A stretch of DNA of 64,000 bases from Chitinophaga sp. HK235 (GTDB lineage Bacteria; Bacteroidota; Bacteroidia; Chitinophagales; Chitinophagaceae), in NCBI RefSeq assembly GCF_018255755.1, contig NZ_CP073766.1:1612001-1676000 (forward strand), read 5' to 3'. Positions 1 to 7,502 of this stretch are shown here, one piece after another. How positions within the stretch are numbered: the first letter of the stretch is position 1; every line of letters begins with the position of its first letter. The notes below the pieces were generated by a model that was not told where the DNA came from, did not search any database, and saw only the letters and a list, made by a program, of their open reading frames with translations. The position numbers and the translations under genes are program-made.

Positions 1-382
1 ATCTGCGACCAATTCTTCTGCTACTTGTCTTTTTGTGGAAGGGCCCAGCCTTTTTTTGTGAATAGATCCTTCAGTATCTGATTGTCAAGGGATAGGTCAG
101 CATACATTCTTTTGAGCCTGGAATTTTCTTCCTCCAGGTCTTTGAGGCGCTTCACATCTGAAGCCTCCATGCCTCCATACTTGCTTTTCCAGTTATAGAA
201 AGTAGCTTCAGAAATGCCATGTTCGCGGCAAATGTCCTTTGTGGCAAGCCCATTTTCCTGCTGCTTCAAAATAGACACAATCTGAGTTTCTGTGAATCTG
301 GTCTTTTTCATGATAGTAGTTCAGTTTAAATTTAGCCTTTTTTATCTAAGTTTAAACTGTCACCAGAAAAGGGATACTTACA
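1..382 (-). mobile_element. IS3-family insertion sequence, cut by the window edge
   Basis: The left edge holds the 5' part of an IS3-family element read on the minus strand: orfA at 21-311 and about 70 bp of leader. The likely outer terminus is near 382, because the minus strand reads TGTAAGTATCCC from there and IS3 ends typically start with TG. The orfB (DDE transposase) would lie at lower coordinates outside the window, so completeness cannot be judged. The element sits inside the tRNA-Lys island, next to GC-rich gene-free DNA. Confidence 0.6.
21..311 (-). CDS. IS3-family transposase OrfA (HTH protein)
   Basis: This 96-residue protein is the DNA-binding subunit of an IS3-family transposase. 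Residues 1-50 form the typical helix-turn-helix (KKTRFTETQIVSILKQ start, then the ISEATFYNWKSKYGG recognition helix), and residues 52-90 are a leucine-zipper-like coiled coil (LKDLEEENSRLKRMYADL) used for oligomerisation. In this family OrfA and OrfB are joined by programmed -1 frameshifting to give the full transposase; the frameshift site and OrfB would lie beyond position 1. The ATG at 311 is the obvious start. The identification rests on the very characteristic N-terminal sequence. Confidence 0.9.
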   Translation of the reverse strand: MKKTRFTETQIVSILKQQENGLATKDICREHGISEATFYNWKSKYGGMEASDVKRLKDLEEENSRLKRMYADLSLDNQILKDLFTKKGWALPQKDK

Positions 383-740
383 AGTGGAACCGATTTCAGG
401 CAGACAATCGGTTATCAGCTACTGGAACAGAATGATCGGCAAAAAACAATGTTGAAACAAACGGCAAACGTCCGGGATGGTGGATGATGGGTTACAGAAG
501 CCGGGCCTATGTTCTTTCGCTGGTCAAAGTGGTGCTGTTGAGCCTTTGTTCAATTGTTGCCCCCATCATCTGCCAGCACGGACGCCGCGCGATAGTATAA
601 TGTTGACCAGGGTACAAATGCTGGTGTTCGCGCGCCTGGTCCTCCCGTTGGTCGCCCAATCAGGGTACTATCCTCTGGCAGCTATAATCTCCCGCTAAAT
701 AGGATTACTGTCGCCCCGCCCCCGCCGCCCTTCCACCCCC

Positions 741-817
741 GGCCGCTGCGGCGGCAGCCAGAGCGCAGGCCCCGTAGCGCAGCGGAGGGGCCAAGCGAGG
801 GCGAGCCGCAGCAGGCC
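741..817. repeat. Shared-loop hairpin element, copy 1
   Basis: The inner stem GGCCCC (768-773) pairs with GGGGCC (787-792) around loop GTAGCGCAGCGGA. It is preceded by GAGCGCA and followed by AAGCGAGGGC. An outer stem GGCCGCTGCGGC (741-752) pairs with 805-817, with one bulged A. Copies at 838-859 and 1000-1077 keep the loop but use different stem sequences, with complementarity maintained. Confidence 0.65.
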
Positions 818-837
818 GCGCCTTCGACCTTTGTCTA

Positions 838-859
838 GCCGGGAGCGCCAGCGGACGGC
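838..859. repeat. Shared-loop hairpin element, short copy 2
   Basis: GCCG (838-841) pairs with CGGC (856-859) around the loop GGAGCGCCAGCGGA. The loop is that of copies 1 and 3 with one inserted C and one substitution. The stem sequence is unrelated to theirs. Only four pairs are formed, so alone this copy would be weak; the loop match makes it worth recording. Confidence 0.5.
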
Positions 860-999
860 AAATCAAAAATGGAAGGCCGGGGGTGGCGGGCGGGGGGCGG
901 ACAAAATGGGTAGCGAAGGGATGGCGGGCATAAAGGCCACCAATATTAAAAACAGCCCCTAGCCAGACCGGGAGCTACCCGAACGGAGGTGGAAGGAGC

Positions 1000-1077
1000 G
1001 CAAAAAGGGTGACAGGGCCGAGCGCAGCCCCTGAAGCGCAGCGGAAGGGGCAAGCGAGGGCCTGGCGCCCTTTTTGC
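1000..1077. repeat. Shared-loop hairpin element, copy 3
   Basis: The inner stem GCCCCT (1027-1032) pairs with AGGGGC (1046-1051) around loop GAAGCGCAGCGGA. The flanks GAGCGCA and AAGCGAGGGC are the same as in copy 1. A separate outer stem, GCAAAAAGGG (1000-1009) with CCCTTTTTGC (1068-1077), closes it. Total size is 78 nt against 77 nt for copy 1. Confidence 0.65.
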
Positions 1078-1411
1078 CGACTGACGCCGGAGTGAGACCT
1101 TTTAACCCGCTTAGTTCTACGCTTCGATCCGGTAACTAAAATCCGCATAGATCTGCGACTCTGCTGATAGTAGTACTACGGCTGAAGAGTGCGACGCAAG
1201 GATGCCTAATAGAATTCGAATTGCTGGGTTCATAATAATATCACAAAAGGCGGCTGCAGCTAGAAACAAACAGGTACACGTCATTACATAGGGTGTCATG
1301 GATAACACTATGTAACCGCTTACTGCAGTAAAACTAAAATCCTCGAGTGCTTATAGAAAACCATTGATGTGTGGTTGAACGAATAGAATACAATATTTCG
1401 GGCTATTGGAT

Positions 1412-2104
1412 TTATTTTACCTCTTGCCTTAGAAAAACCCTATCGGAAAGGCTCTGCATAACGAAAGATTTAACCTGGTCAATTACCTTAAATGTAGCCT
1501 TTCTAATTGTATCATAAGTATTTTCATCTATGCCATCTCTTTTTTCACCATGAGCAATTGCATTTCGATAACCAAGAAGTTTACTAATATCACTTTCAAT
1601 TTCACTAAATGCGGTGTGATCAAGCCCTAACCTGAAAAGAATTTTCCTTAGTACTACTGGTTTAAGGTTTGATTCTGTATCAATTAATTTTTCCGGAATT
1701 TCCAGTGTTTTCTCATTGATGTCCCCCAAAGCTTCAAGAAATTCAATATCCCTTGCAGAACGGTGCAACTGTGTATCATCAGGTAGCTCCCGTTTAAAAT
1801 GGTCTGACCTTCTATTTGGATTTCGGAGATCTTCGAATAGTTTTGCCAATCCAGAAGCTGCAATTGTGTGTGTTACATCTCTACATTTGAGTTTCTCCTT
1901 ATTAATTGAAGTAGTATAGAGTAGAAAGGCAAATTTGCAAAAACCCTCAAAATGCGCATAAAGCATGAGTACAATAGCTCTTCTGAATTTATCTTTATCT
2001 TCAACAGAACTCAGATGCAGTAGTTGGTTAGTAAAAAAACGGATTTCATCCGATCTCCATTTATATTCCTCTTCAATTTCAGACCAGATTTCGTCTAAAT
2101 TCAT
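1412..2104 (-). CDS. MAE_28990/MAE_18760-like HEPN nuclease-type protein
   Basis: This 230-residue, mainly helical protein resembles the MAE_28990/MAE_18760 HEPN family. HEPN proteins are often RNases of toxin or antiviral systems. The HEPN active-site signature R-x4-H is visible as YRNAIAHG (Arg180, His185), and residues 40-65 (RAIVLMLYAHFEGFCKFAF) carry the family's conserved early helix. The ATG overlaps the stop of the DUF262 gene by 4 bp, so the two are translationally coupled. It is the last gene of a methyltransferase-DUF262-HEPN operon. RNase activity is inferred from the family and motif. The gene is AT-rich compared with the host genes to the right. Confidence 0.75.
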   Translation of the reverse strand: MNLDEIWSEIEEEYKWRSDEIRFFTNQLLHLSSVEDKDKFRRAIVLMLYAHFEGFCKFAFLLYTTSINKEKLKCRDVTHTIAASGLAKLFEDLRNPNRRSDHFKRELPDDTQLHRSARDIEFLEALGDINEKTLEIPEKLIDTESNLKPVVLRKILFRLGLDHTAFSEIESDISKLLGYRNAIAHGEKRDGIDENTYDTIRKATFKVIDQVKSFVMQSLSDRVFLRQEVK

Positions 2105-3246
2105 ATAAACAGATTTTCTACCTTTTCTTCTACAAATCCGATTCGACTAATTAGTAACCCTTTGGAGTTTTTACCCCCACCAGTTGTCATGGCAATAAAA
2201 TCTGCATCATGTTTGATGGCAATTAAAATATTTTTAAGGCTCTCCATTTGCGCATCGTCCTCTGGTTGCATTTGATTTATTCTCTTCTGTAATCCAATCG
2301 TAAAGGATTCAAAATGATAAATGCCGAATGCCTTTGTCAGTTCGCCTTCTCGTTTTTTATTCGCATAACCAAATGAAAACTCTCCAAGTGTTTTATAAAG
2401 GACAGTAAAGGTTTTCAAAAAATTGGTTTTCTCTTCATCGTAATTAAATGAGGTATCGTCCGGCTCTGAAATAGCCTCCATATAATCTGTTAAAAAATCG
2501 CCAACATCATGCTTAAACTCCTCCCTATTGTTTTTTAAAGCAAAGAATCTCAAAACTAATTCTTGATCGAAGGAGGCCATTTTTTGCTCATATGTTAGGT
2601 ACTCAGTACATTGTTTGAAAATACCTTCTTGGCTCAACTCTTTAATAAAATCAATAAATTGCGGATTTAGAAGGCGTATTGTACAATTTCGGATTTGCTG
2701 TGGACTTAGAACTTCCCCACCAGTATTCAATCTTTTGAACATGTGATATTTAAAATGAGGGTCGCTTCCCTTTCTAACAACCTCCACTCGAACAAATGCT
2801 CTCTTTAGCCTAATTTGCAAAGCGGTGCCAAGATCATCAAACGTTTTTCCATTTAGCTCCTTTACGATATCGCAATCAGTTAACACCAACATATCACCCA
2901 GTTTAACTGGATTATCGAGATGGTCGGCCTCCAAATGTCCTCGTAAGTGCAAATAAGATGAAATGCGTTGTAGACCATCAATTAAAAGATACCTTCCGTC
3001 GTCTACCTCAACAACATAAATTGGCGGAACAGGCATTTCTAATAATAAAGATTCAATAAATCTTGACCGGGCACCTTCTGTCCACCGAAAAAGCCGTTGG
3101 AAGTCAGGCGTAATATCCAATTCATTATTCTTTCTCATATCAAGGATTTCATTAAATGAAAGATCCAGGCTTTGAGTATGAACGTTCTTTGATATAGTCT
3201 CAATAGACTGAATTAGACTAACTATCTGATCTGGTGTTTGAGCCAT
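2101..3246 (-). CDS. DUF262 (ParB/GmrSD-like) domain protein
   Basis: This 381-residue protein has an N-terminal DUF262 domain, a ParB-like fold found in GmrSD-type restriction enzymes and other anti-phage proteins. The diagnostic motifs are PDFQRLFRW (residues 47-55) and the nucleotide-binding/catalytic DGLQR (90-94), a variant of the usual DGQQR. The rest is helical, with no recognisable HNH nuclease domain such as GmrD carries. Its start lies inside the end of the methyltransferase gene (29-bp overlap), and its stop overlaps the HEPN start. In this setting it may be the NTP-dependent sensor or effector of a modification-based defence module; that role is inferred. Confidence 0.75.
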   Translation of the reverse strand: MAQTPDQIVSLIQSIETISKNVHTQSLDLSFNEILDMRKNNELDITPDFQRLFRWTEGARSRFIESLLLEMPVPPIYVVEVDDGRYLLIDGLQRISSYLHLRGHLEADHLDNPVKLGDMLVLTDCDIVKELNGKTFDDLGTALQIRLKRAFVRVEVVRKGSDPHFKYHMFKRLNTGGEVLSPQQIRNCTIRLLNPQFIDFIKELSQEGIFKQCTEYLTYEQKMASFDQELVLRFFALKNNREEFKHDVGDFLTDYMEAISEPDDTSFNYDEEKTNFLKTFTVLYKTLGEFSFGYANKKREGELTKAFGIYHFESFTIGLQKRINQMQPEDDAQMESLKNILIAIKHDADFIAMTTGGGKNSKGLLISRIGFVEEKVENLFI

Positions 3247-4579
3247 TTGTATGGTGATTTTTCTTTAAAATTAATACACTTTCAACCGCATCTTTTTGAG
3301 ATCTATATTTCTTGTTATTGGGATTAATTCGATCCATATTTCGCGTTGATACAAAATCTACCTGATCAATTAGTGCCAATTGATTATTAAGAAACATTTC
3401 CGTAAAAACTTTTGGCAGATCATTATGAATATCTTTGTAGTAAGAATCTTGTACTACAACAGAACACACACCACCAGGTTTTAATACTCTACCAATTTCT
3501 TTTACTGATTTATAAATCGAGTCAAAATACTGCATGTGGTTTTTGTAATAATACGATGCACTTGCTTTCGATTTGTGATGTAAAACCTGCTCCAAAAATG
3601 CATTACATGTAATACCCCAATCGGATTCCAATTTAGGTAAATGCTTTGGAACCGTAGACGAGCCTATTAAGCTTTTTCGAATGTCTTTAAATTCATTTTC
3701 TGTAGAGTAACCCAAAAGTGTTAATTCTGGCAAAGTAGCTACAGCATAATCAATTCGTGTACAGTAAGGAGGTGAAGTGATAATATAATCAACAAATTCA
3801 GATTCCAGAGGTATTGCAGAAGATGAGGCGACACCTAAACGAGGCCGAACAAATAATTTATTTTCGCACTGCTTGTTCAATGTCAACATATTATTTACTT
3901 GCTCTCGAAATTCGCTAACAATCTTACTCTCGGCGGGATGCAAACGATGCGACTTATCCGGGACTTTGATCCATGTTGGATTGGAAGTATTGAAGCTTGC
4001 TACAAACTTGCGAATTGTTCTAAAGAGTGCAACATAAAAAAAAGCAGCAAGTGACGACAGATCATCAATCTCTCCCCGATCTTTTAAAAATGCATATTTT
4101 GAAGTATTTACAAGGAGTCGCTGAATAGCCATCTCTATACTTCTAATATAATATGCATTTTGGGGCAGGAACCAAACCGACAAGGGATCTTCTATTCCTT
4201 TATATTGCGATTTATAAGATTTGGCTTTTTTTAGTATATCGTGCGTTAATGGCAATAAACTACTATAGTCTGTAGAACTCAAATGTGTTGCTTTAGCAGC
4301 AACGACCATTACAGGATTAAGATCAAAGCCAATGCTTTTTATACCATGTCTGCTGGCTACATGGGTTGTTGTTCCACTGCCATTCCAAGGATCGAGAAGT
4401 ATACATTCCGATTCATGATTTAGAGATTTTAGTATATCGTCAACAAAAACCGGGGAATAACCTGCATAATAAGGAAACCATGTTTCAAACTCTTCGGAAG
4501 AAGAATACCTTTTGGGATTAGAGACTTTTATCTTATTCGCAGTTTTTGAACTCCTAGCTTCCTTCAAATCCTGTATCAT
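3218..4579 (-). CDS. DNA methyltransferase (SPPY type)
   Basis: This 453-residue enzyme belongs to the SAM-dependent N4-cytosine/N6-adenine DNA methyltransferases. The SAM-binding motif I is DPWNGSGT (residues 63-70), followed by the motif II acidic residue in GFDLNP (84-89). The catalytic motif IV is TSPPY (268-272). Motif I precedes motif IV, separated by about 200 residues that may form the target-recognition part. It is first in an operon with the DUF262 and HEPN genes. No classical restriction endonuclease accompanies it, so those two partners may supply the toxic or restrictive half. The specificity cannot be read from sequence. Confidence 0.8.
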   Translation of the reverse strand: MIQDLKEARSSKTANKIKVSNPKRYSSSEEFETWFPYYAGYSPVFVDDILKSLNHESECILLDPWNGSGTTTHVASRHGIKSIGFDLNPVMVVAAKATHLSSTDYSSLLPLTHDILKKAKSYKSQYKGIEDPLSVWFLPQNAYYIRSIEMAIQRLLVNTSKYAFLKDRGEIDDLSSLAAFFYVALFRTIRKFVASFNTSNPTWIKVPDKSHRLHPAESKIVSEFREQVNNMLTLNKQCENKLFVRPRLGVASSSAIPLESEFVDYIITSPPYCTRIDYAVATLPELTLLGYSTENEFKDIRKSLIGSSTVPKHLPKLESDWGITCNAFLEQVLHHKSKASASYYYKNHMQYFDSIYKSVKEIGRVLKPGGVCSVVVQDSYYKDIHNDLPKVFTEMFLNNQLALIDQVDFVSTRNMDRINPNNKKYRSQKDAVESVLILKKNHHTNGSNTRSDS

Positions 4580-4686
4580 AAATATGTTTGGTACTCAATG
4601 AAGAGTATTTTATATAAATCGAAATTATGTGTATTACACAATATATGTAAAATATCAATAATTATTAAATAGAGCCTAATTGCACT

Positions 4687-4704
4687 TTATTAATTGATTA
4701 ATAA
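4687..4704. repeat. AT-rich inverted repeat between the two cargo operons
   Basis: TTATTAAT (4687-4694) and ATTAATAA (4697-4704) are perfect inverted arms in the 232-bp AT-rich gap upstream of the methyltransferase operon. The 9-mer TGCACTTTA also occurs twice here (4681-4689, 4746-4754). These could be operator or promoter elements; in AT-rich DNA they could also be chance. Confidence 0.3.
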
Positions 4705-4811
4705 ATAGATATGAATATAATTATAGACTATTATTAATATTGATCTGCACTTTAACTGCAAATAAAGCATTTTTTTTAATCATTCTATTTTTCCCTGCAA
4801 CCAGGATAACC

Positions 4812-5723
4812 TCAACTGGTGATTTGTAGTAACTCATAGGAAGTCTTCTGATCCCCTGTTTTAAATCTAGTTTTGTTGATCTGTAGGTGAATTTTACATA
4901 ACTTATTCAAAAACTTTTTATCATATTCTATTACTTCCTCCTCTGATAGCTGCTGCGAAATGAATCCCGCGATATGAGCACCTGTTTCATCAGTTATTTC
5001 GAATCTTCCGGAATCAAGTAAAACCCCTCTTAAAACACCTTCCACTATCCTCTCGGTATTATCGTTAACAATTGAGGAAACACGAACATATCCTTCCTTT
5101 ACCTTGGCCTCTGAAATTTCGATATGCTTGTCGCCTGATTCAATCTTCATGATGGAATTTTCATCAGACACTTCTTTGAATAATTTTTTTAGATTATTCA
5201 AACTGCGATTTGGAGTACGTTCTAAAATACTCTCAAACTGTGCGTCACTCTCTGCTGTTGCCTCAATTAGTGAAATTACCTGGTTGATAGATGTAGACAC
5301 ATCATTTTCATCAAACAAATCTTTGGCATCCAACTTACTTAATTCAAAACCAAAAGACCCGGTTGAAAGTGCTGTTAAATACAATTCGCTGTTCGCTCCT
5401 TTCTTTGCCTGTCCTCGTTTCGATACATTCCCAAAACGAACTAATGCTGTCTGAGTTTTAATAAGTTCCTGGACAGGCCCCACCGTCTTCCCTACAAAAT
5501 TAGACTTAATCCCAATTGACCCTTTTACAGCATCCCCACTGAATAACATTCTAATCTTGGGTTCTTTTACATCAGCAGGAAATTCAGCCAGTTCTTTCTT
5601 CAAGCTATCAAGTTTTTCCTTTAAAGAAACGGACATGATAGGATGATCTCCAACTAGCTGGAGCAGCCTTTCAGTTTCGATGATCTGAGTTTTTATATTT
5701 TGTATTTTCCTATAGAAACTCAT
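4812..5723 (-). CDS. Unknown protein partnered with a DUF6932 protein
   Basis: I do not recognise this 303-residue family. Residues 1-50 look like a coiled coil (QIIETERLLQLV, then LKEKLDSLKKELAEF). The middle has a compact beta-rich stretch ending in GSFGFELS (about residue 125). The C-terminal 90 residues look beta-rich (VRVSSIVNDNTERIVEG, FEITDETG). There is no signal peptide, membrane segment or obvious catalytic triad. It overlaps the upstream nucleotidyltransferase-like gene by 4 bp, so the two are clearly a two-gene operon. It is AT-rich and lies within a mobile island beside other defence-type genes. A role as substrate, antitoxin or effector of the NTase is plausible but unproven. 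Confidence 0.6.
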   Translation of the reverse strand: MSFYRKIQNIKTQIIETERLLQLVGDHPIMSVSLKEKLDSLKKELAEFPADVKEPKIRMLFSGDAVKGSIGIKSNFVGKTVGPVQELIKTQTALVRFGNVSKRGQAKKGANSELYLTALSTGSFGFELSKLDAKDLFDENDVSTSINQVISLIEATAESDAQFESILERTPNRSLNNLKKLFKEVSDENSIMKIESGDKHIEISEAKVKEGYVRVSSIVNDNTERIVEGVLRGVLLDSGRFEITDETGAHIAGFISQQLSEEEVIEYDKKFLNKLCKIHLQINKTRFKTGDQKTSYELLQITS

Positions 5724-6280
5724 ATTGCTAATGTATTAAGGAATGCCAATGCCTGTTGATCTTCGTTCGGTGTATTAAGCGGTAGTTTTAGTATACCCTT
5801 CCAAATACCATTCCTGTTATGGGTAAATAACTGAATCCAGTACCGTGTAGATTCAACAGTAATATCAGGTCTAAACCCATAGTCAACTGCATAATGATCC
5901 ACTTTGTACTTCTGCTTTGATTCGTAGGCGGAACCAAATTCGGGAAACACTTGCAAAAGTTGATGTTGATTAGGCAAAGGAATACCTTTGAAAAAGGTGA
6001 CCACGTCAACATCTTTAGGAGCACGGCCCTCCTGACTTTCGATGTCTTCAACAAAAGAACCGTCCAGCCATTGAAAACCATCTGAAACACCGAAACTATT
6101 TAACCTCAATCTAAAACTAACCAAACCCATTAAAATCTCCTTTCTTTCTGCAGAAGTAGCGAATCTATTACAAAGTTCGACAATTGTACAGTCATATGGT
6201 GACAGATCAGCCCTGCTTGTTGGATTTCCCAAATGAGGAGGTAAAACGCGGTTGTGGTCAAACGGAGGAATAGGACTCAT
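5720..6280 (-). CDS. DUF6932-like nucleotidyltransferase-fold protein
   Basis: This 186-residue protein resembles DUF6932 proteins. It starts with the IPPFDHNRVLPPHLG segment I associate with that family. A polymerase-beta-like NTase signature is visible: WLDGSFVED (about residues 72-80), then PKDVDVVTFF (about 88-97), giving the G-S ... D-x-D metal-binding arrangement. An additional acidic position could be the Asp in FRPDITVES. If active it would transfer a nucleotide to a protein or RNA, as MNT-type antitoxins and AbiEii-type toxins do. Its stop overlaps the start of the 303-residue partner. The assignment is from motif and N-terminal similarity only. Confidence 0.6.
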   Translation of the reverse strand: MSPIPPFDHNRVLPPHLGNPTSRADLSPYDCTIVELCNRFATSAERKEILMGLVSFRLRLNSFGVSDGFQWLDGSFVEDIESQEGRAPKDVDVVTFFKGIPLPNQHQLLQVFPEFGSAYESKQKYKVDHYAVDYGFRPDITVESTRYWIQLFTHNRNGIWKGILKLPLNTPNEDQQALAFLNTLAI

Positions 6281-6429
6281 TGCAAATTCATCTGGTTAGG
6301 AACAGTACTTCAATTGGAAGCTAACGAAATAAATATACATAATCCTTTTGTCAAATCCATCACGTATTGCATGACGATACCGATACATTTATTTAAATCA
6401 CCATATCAGCAGTTTACCAAGCCGATCGC

Positions 6430-6801
6430 TTACCCCGTGTCTTTTAATGAAAAAACACCATTATTTTGCCTTAATTGTTCCTGATATGCTTCTTTGAATA
6501 CTTCATCAGCATACCGGTACTCCGCATGAATAACAACTTCCACCCATTTCCGGCAGCCCGCCAGTGTACGTATCCGCTGATACGAAACATTGTGATCGTG
6601 CTGATAATTTTCTCTAATCCAGTTACGCAGGTGCAGGATACGCTGGTAGGTGACCTGATCGGGCTTCCAACGGGCTGCCAGCTCGATGGCGTCATCGATA
6701 TACCAGTCATAGCTGTATGCAGTATAATCTTGTCCGCAGATTTTCATGTGCCGGATGCCGGCAACCTCAGTGCTGATGATGTCGATGAAAGATGGATACA
6801 T
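6430..6801 (-). CDS. Unknown small island protein
   Basis: This 123-residue protein is not recognised. It is helical and aromatic-rich, with YSYDWYIDDAIELAARW near residue 30 and RKWVEVVIHAEYRYADEVFKEAY toward the end. It follows the ATPase gene by 17 bp on the same strand, as the last gene of the four-gene replication-like operon. Its position suggests an accessory function in island maintenance. Base composition matches the replication genes rather than the AT-rich cargo. Confidence 0.5.
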   Translation of the reverse strand: MYPSFIDIISTEVAGIRHMKICGQDYTAYSYDWYIDDAIELAARWKPDQVTYQRILHLRNWIRENYQHDHNVSYQRIRTLAGCRKWVEVVIHAEYRYADEVFKEAYQEQLRQNNGVFSLKDTG

Positions 6802-6818
6802 GTTTTGTGGATTAAGGG

Positions 6819-7502
6819 TTATCGTCTTTTGTCGGTGGTGGCGGGGTCAAATGCGATCAGGTTAAACATGGCTCTCATCCTGCTGCGTAACCGGTTGCCG
6901 TAAGTATCCTCCAGCTCCTGGCTGTTGAGGTTTGTCGTAACATAGGTCAGCATCTTATGAGAAATCAGCAGGTCATACCGGGATAAAAGGATTTCGCCCA
7001 TGACGTTGCAATTATTCCCCCAGTAGTTTACCGTTTGTTCCAGGCCCAGGTCATCAAAGCAATGTATCCTGGGCACGTTGGTGTATGGAAAAAAAGCGTT
7101 GCGGCTGTAACGACTGATAACATCGTAACCAATTTTGCTAAACTCGAAGCTGATCTCCCTGCAGGAAATCATGTGCGGCCGGTAGGACTCCGCGGACAAG
7201 GGCCGCATAAGGTTGATCAGGGAAGTTTTACCACATCCGATTTTTCCGGTAAGCAGGATACCTTTATGCAGGTCGATTCCTTCGGCAATGGCGACTGTCT
7301 GGTCCTGCAGGAAGTAAGCCAGCAATTTGACGACTACCGGCCGGTCTATGTCTTCGATGTGAAAAGCCGGTCCGTATACATCTTTCCCATGCTCCTCCAG
7401 CTGCTGCATTAGCAGATAGTAGTCATAGGGGGTCTGAATAGCTTTTGTCTTCATTGGTGTGGAGCCGTCCTGCTCCGGTTGGTGGTTTGGTATGTTTGTC
7501 AT
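6819..7502 (-). CDS. DnaC/IstB-type AAA+ ATPase (helicase-loader-like)
   Basis: This 227-residue AAA+ ATPase resembles DnaC helicase loaders and IstB proteins. Walker A is GKIGCGKTS (residues 86-94), Walker B is HCFDDLG (148-154), sensor 1 lies in YVTTNLN (187-193), and the arginine-finger region is YGNRLRSRMR (201-210). The start overlaps the end of the upstream winged-helix gene by 80 bp. An internal ATG at residue 17 (7454) would cut the overlap to 32 bp and is an alternative start. No istA-type transposase is nearby, so a helicase loader for island replication fits better than a transposition helper. That function is inferred from context. Confidence 0.7.
   Translation of the reverse strand: MTNIPNHQPEQDGSTPMKTKAIQTPYDYYLLMQQLEEHGKDVYGPAFHIEDIDRPVVVKLLAYFLQDQTVAIAEGIDLHKGILLTGKIGCGKTSLINLMRPLSAESYRPHMISCREISFEFSKIGYDVISRYSRNAFFPYTNVPRIHCFDDLGLEQTVNYWGNNCNVMGEILLSRYDLLISHKMLTYVTTNLNSQELEDTYGNRLRSRMRAMFNLIAFDPATTDKRR

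Larger units (their letters stand above)
725..893. repeat. Large inverted repeat (12 + 6 bp arms)
   Basis: CCACCCCCGGCC at 733-744 is perfectly complementary to GGCCGGGGGTGG at 875-886. After a small internal loop the pairing continues for six more pairs (725-730 with 888-893). The 130-nt interior holds two of the shared-loop hairpins. The arms compete with the local 741-752/805-817 stem, so the region could switch between two folds. Function unknown. Confidence 0.6.
383..1411. other. Gene-free GC-rich region with structured hairpins
   Basis: No convincing gene is visible in this 1-kb stretch. Positions 700-1090 are strikingly GC-rich for a Bacteroidota genome and full of inverted repeats, three of which share a loop sequence (described separately). 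The short open frames here (477-698 plus, 1117-1308 minus) look like chance. Positions 1090-1411 return to normal or AT-rich composition just before the HEPN gene stop codon. The region lies between the IS element and the AT-rich cargo. Confidence 0.6.

Noticed and set aside
477..698. Open frame of 73 codons on the plus strand in the GC-rich region
   Set aside because: No recognisable protein pattern, no sensible start context, and it lies in DNA whose structure is better explained by inverted repeats.
1117..1308. Open frame of 63 codons on the minus strand with a hydrophobic stretch
   Set aside because: It looks like a possible membrane peptide, but composition is mixed, there is no partner gene or promoter, and the C-terminal part is ordinary. 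Kept out for lack of support.
3218..4579. Classical type II restriction-modification system
   Set aside because: A methyltransferase is present, but neither neighbour has a PD-(D/E)xK, HNH or PLD endonuclease motif that I can see; the DUF262/HEPN combination is described instead.
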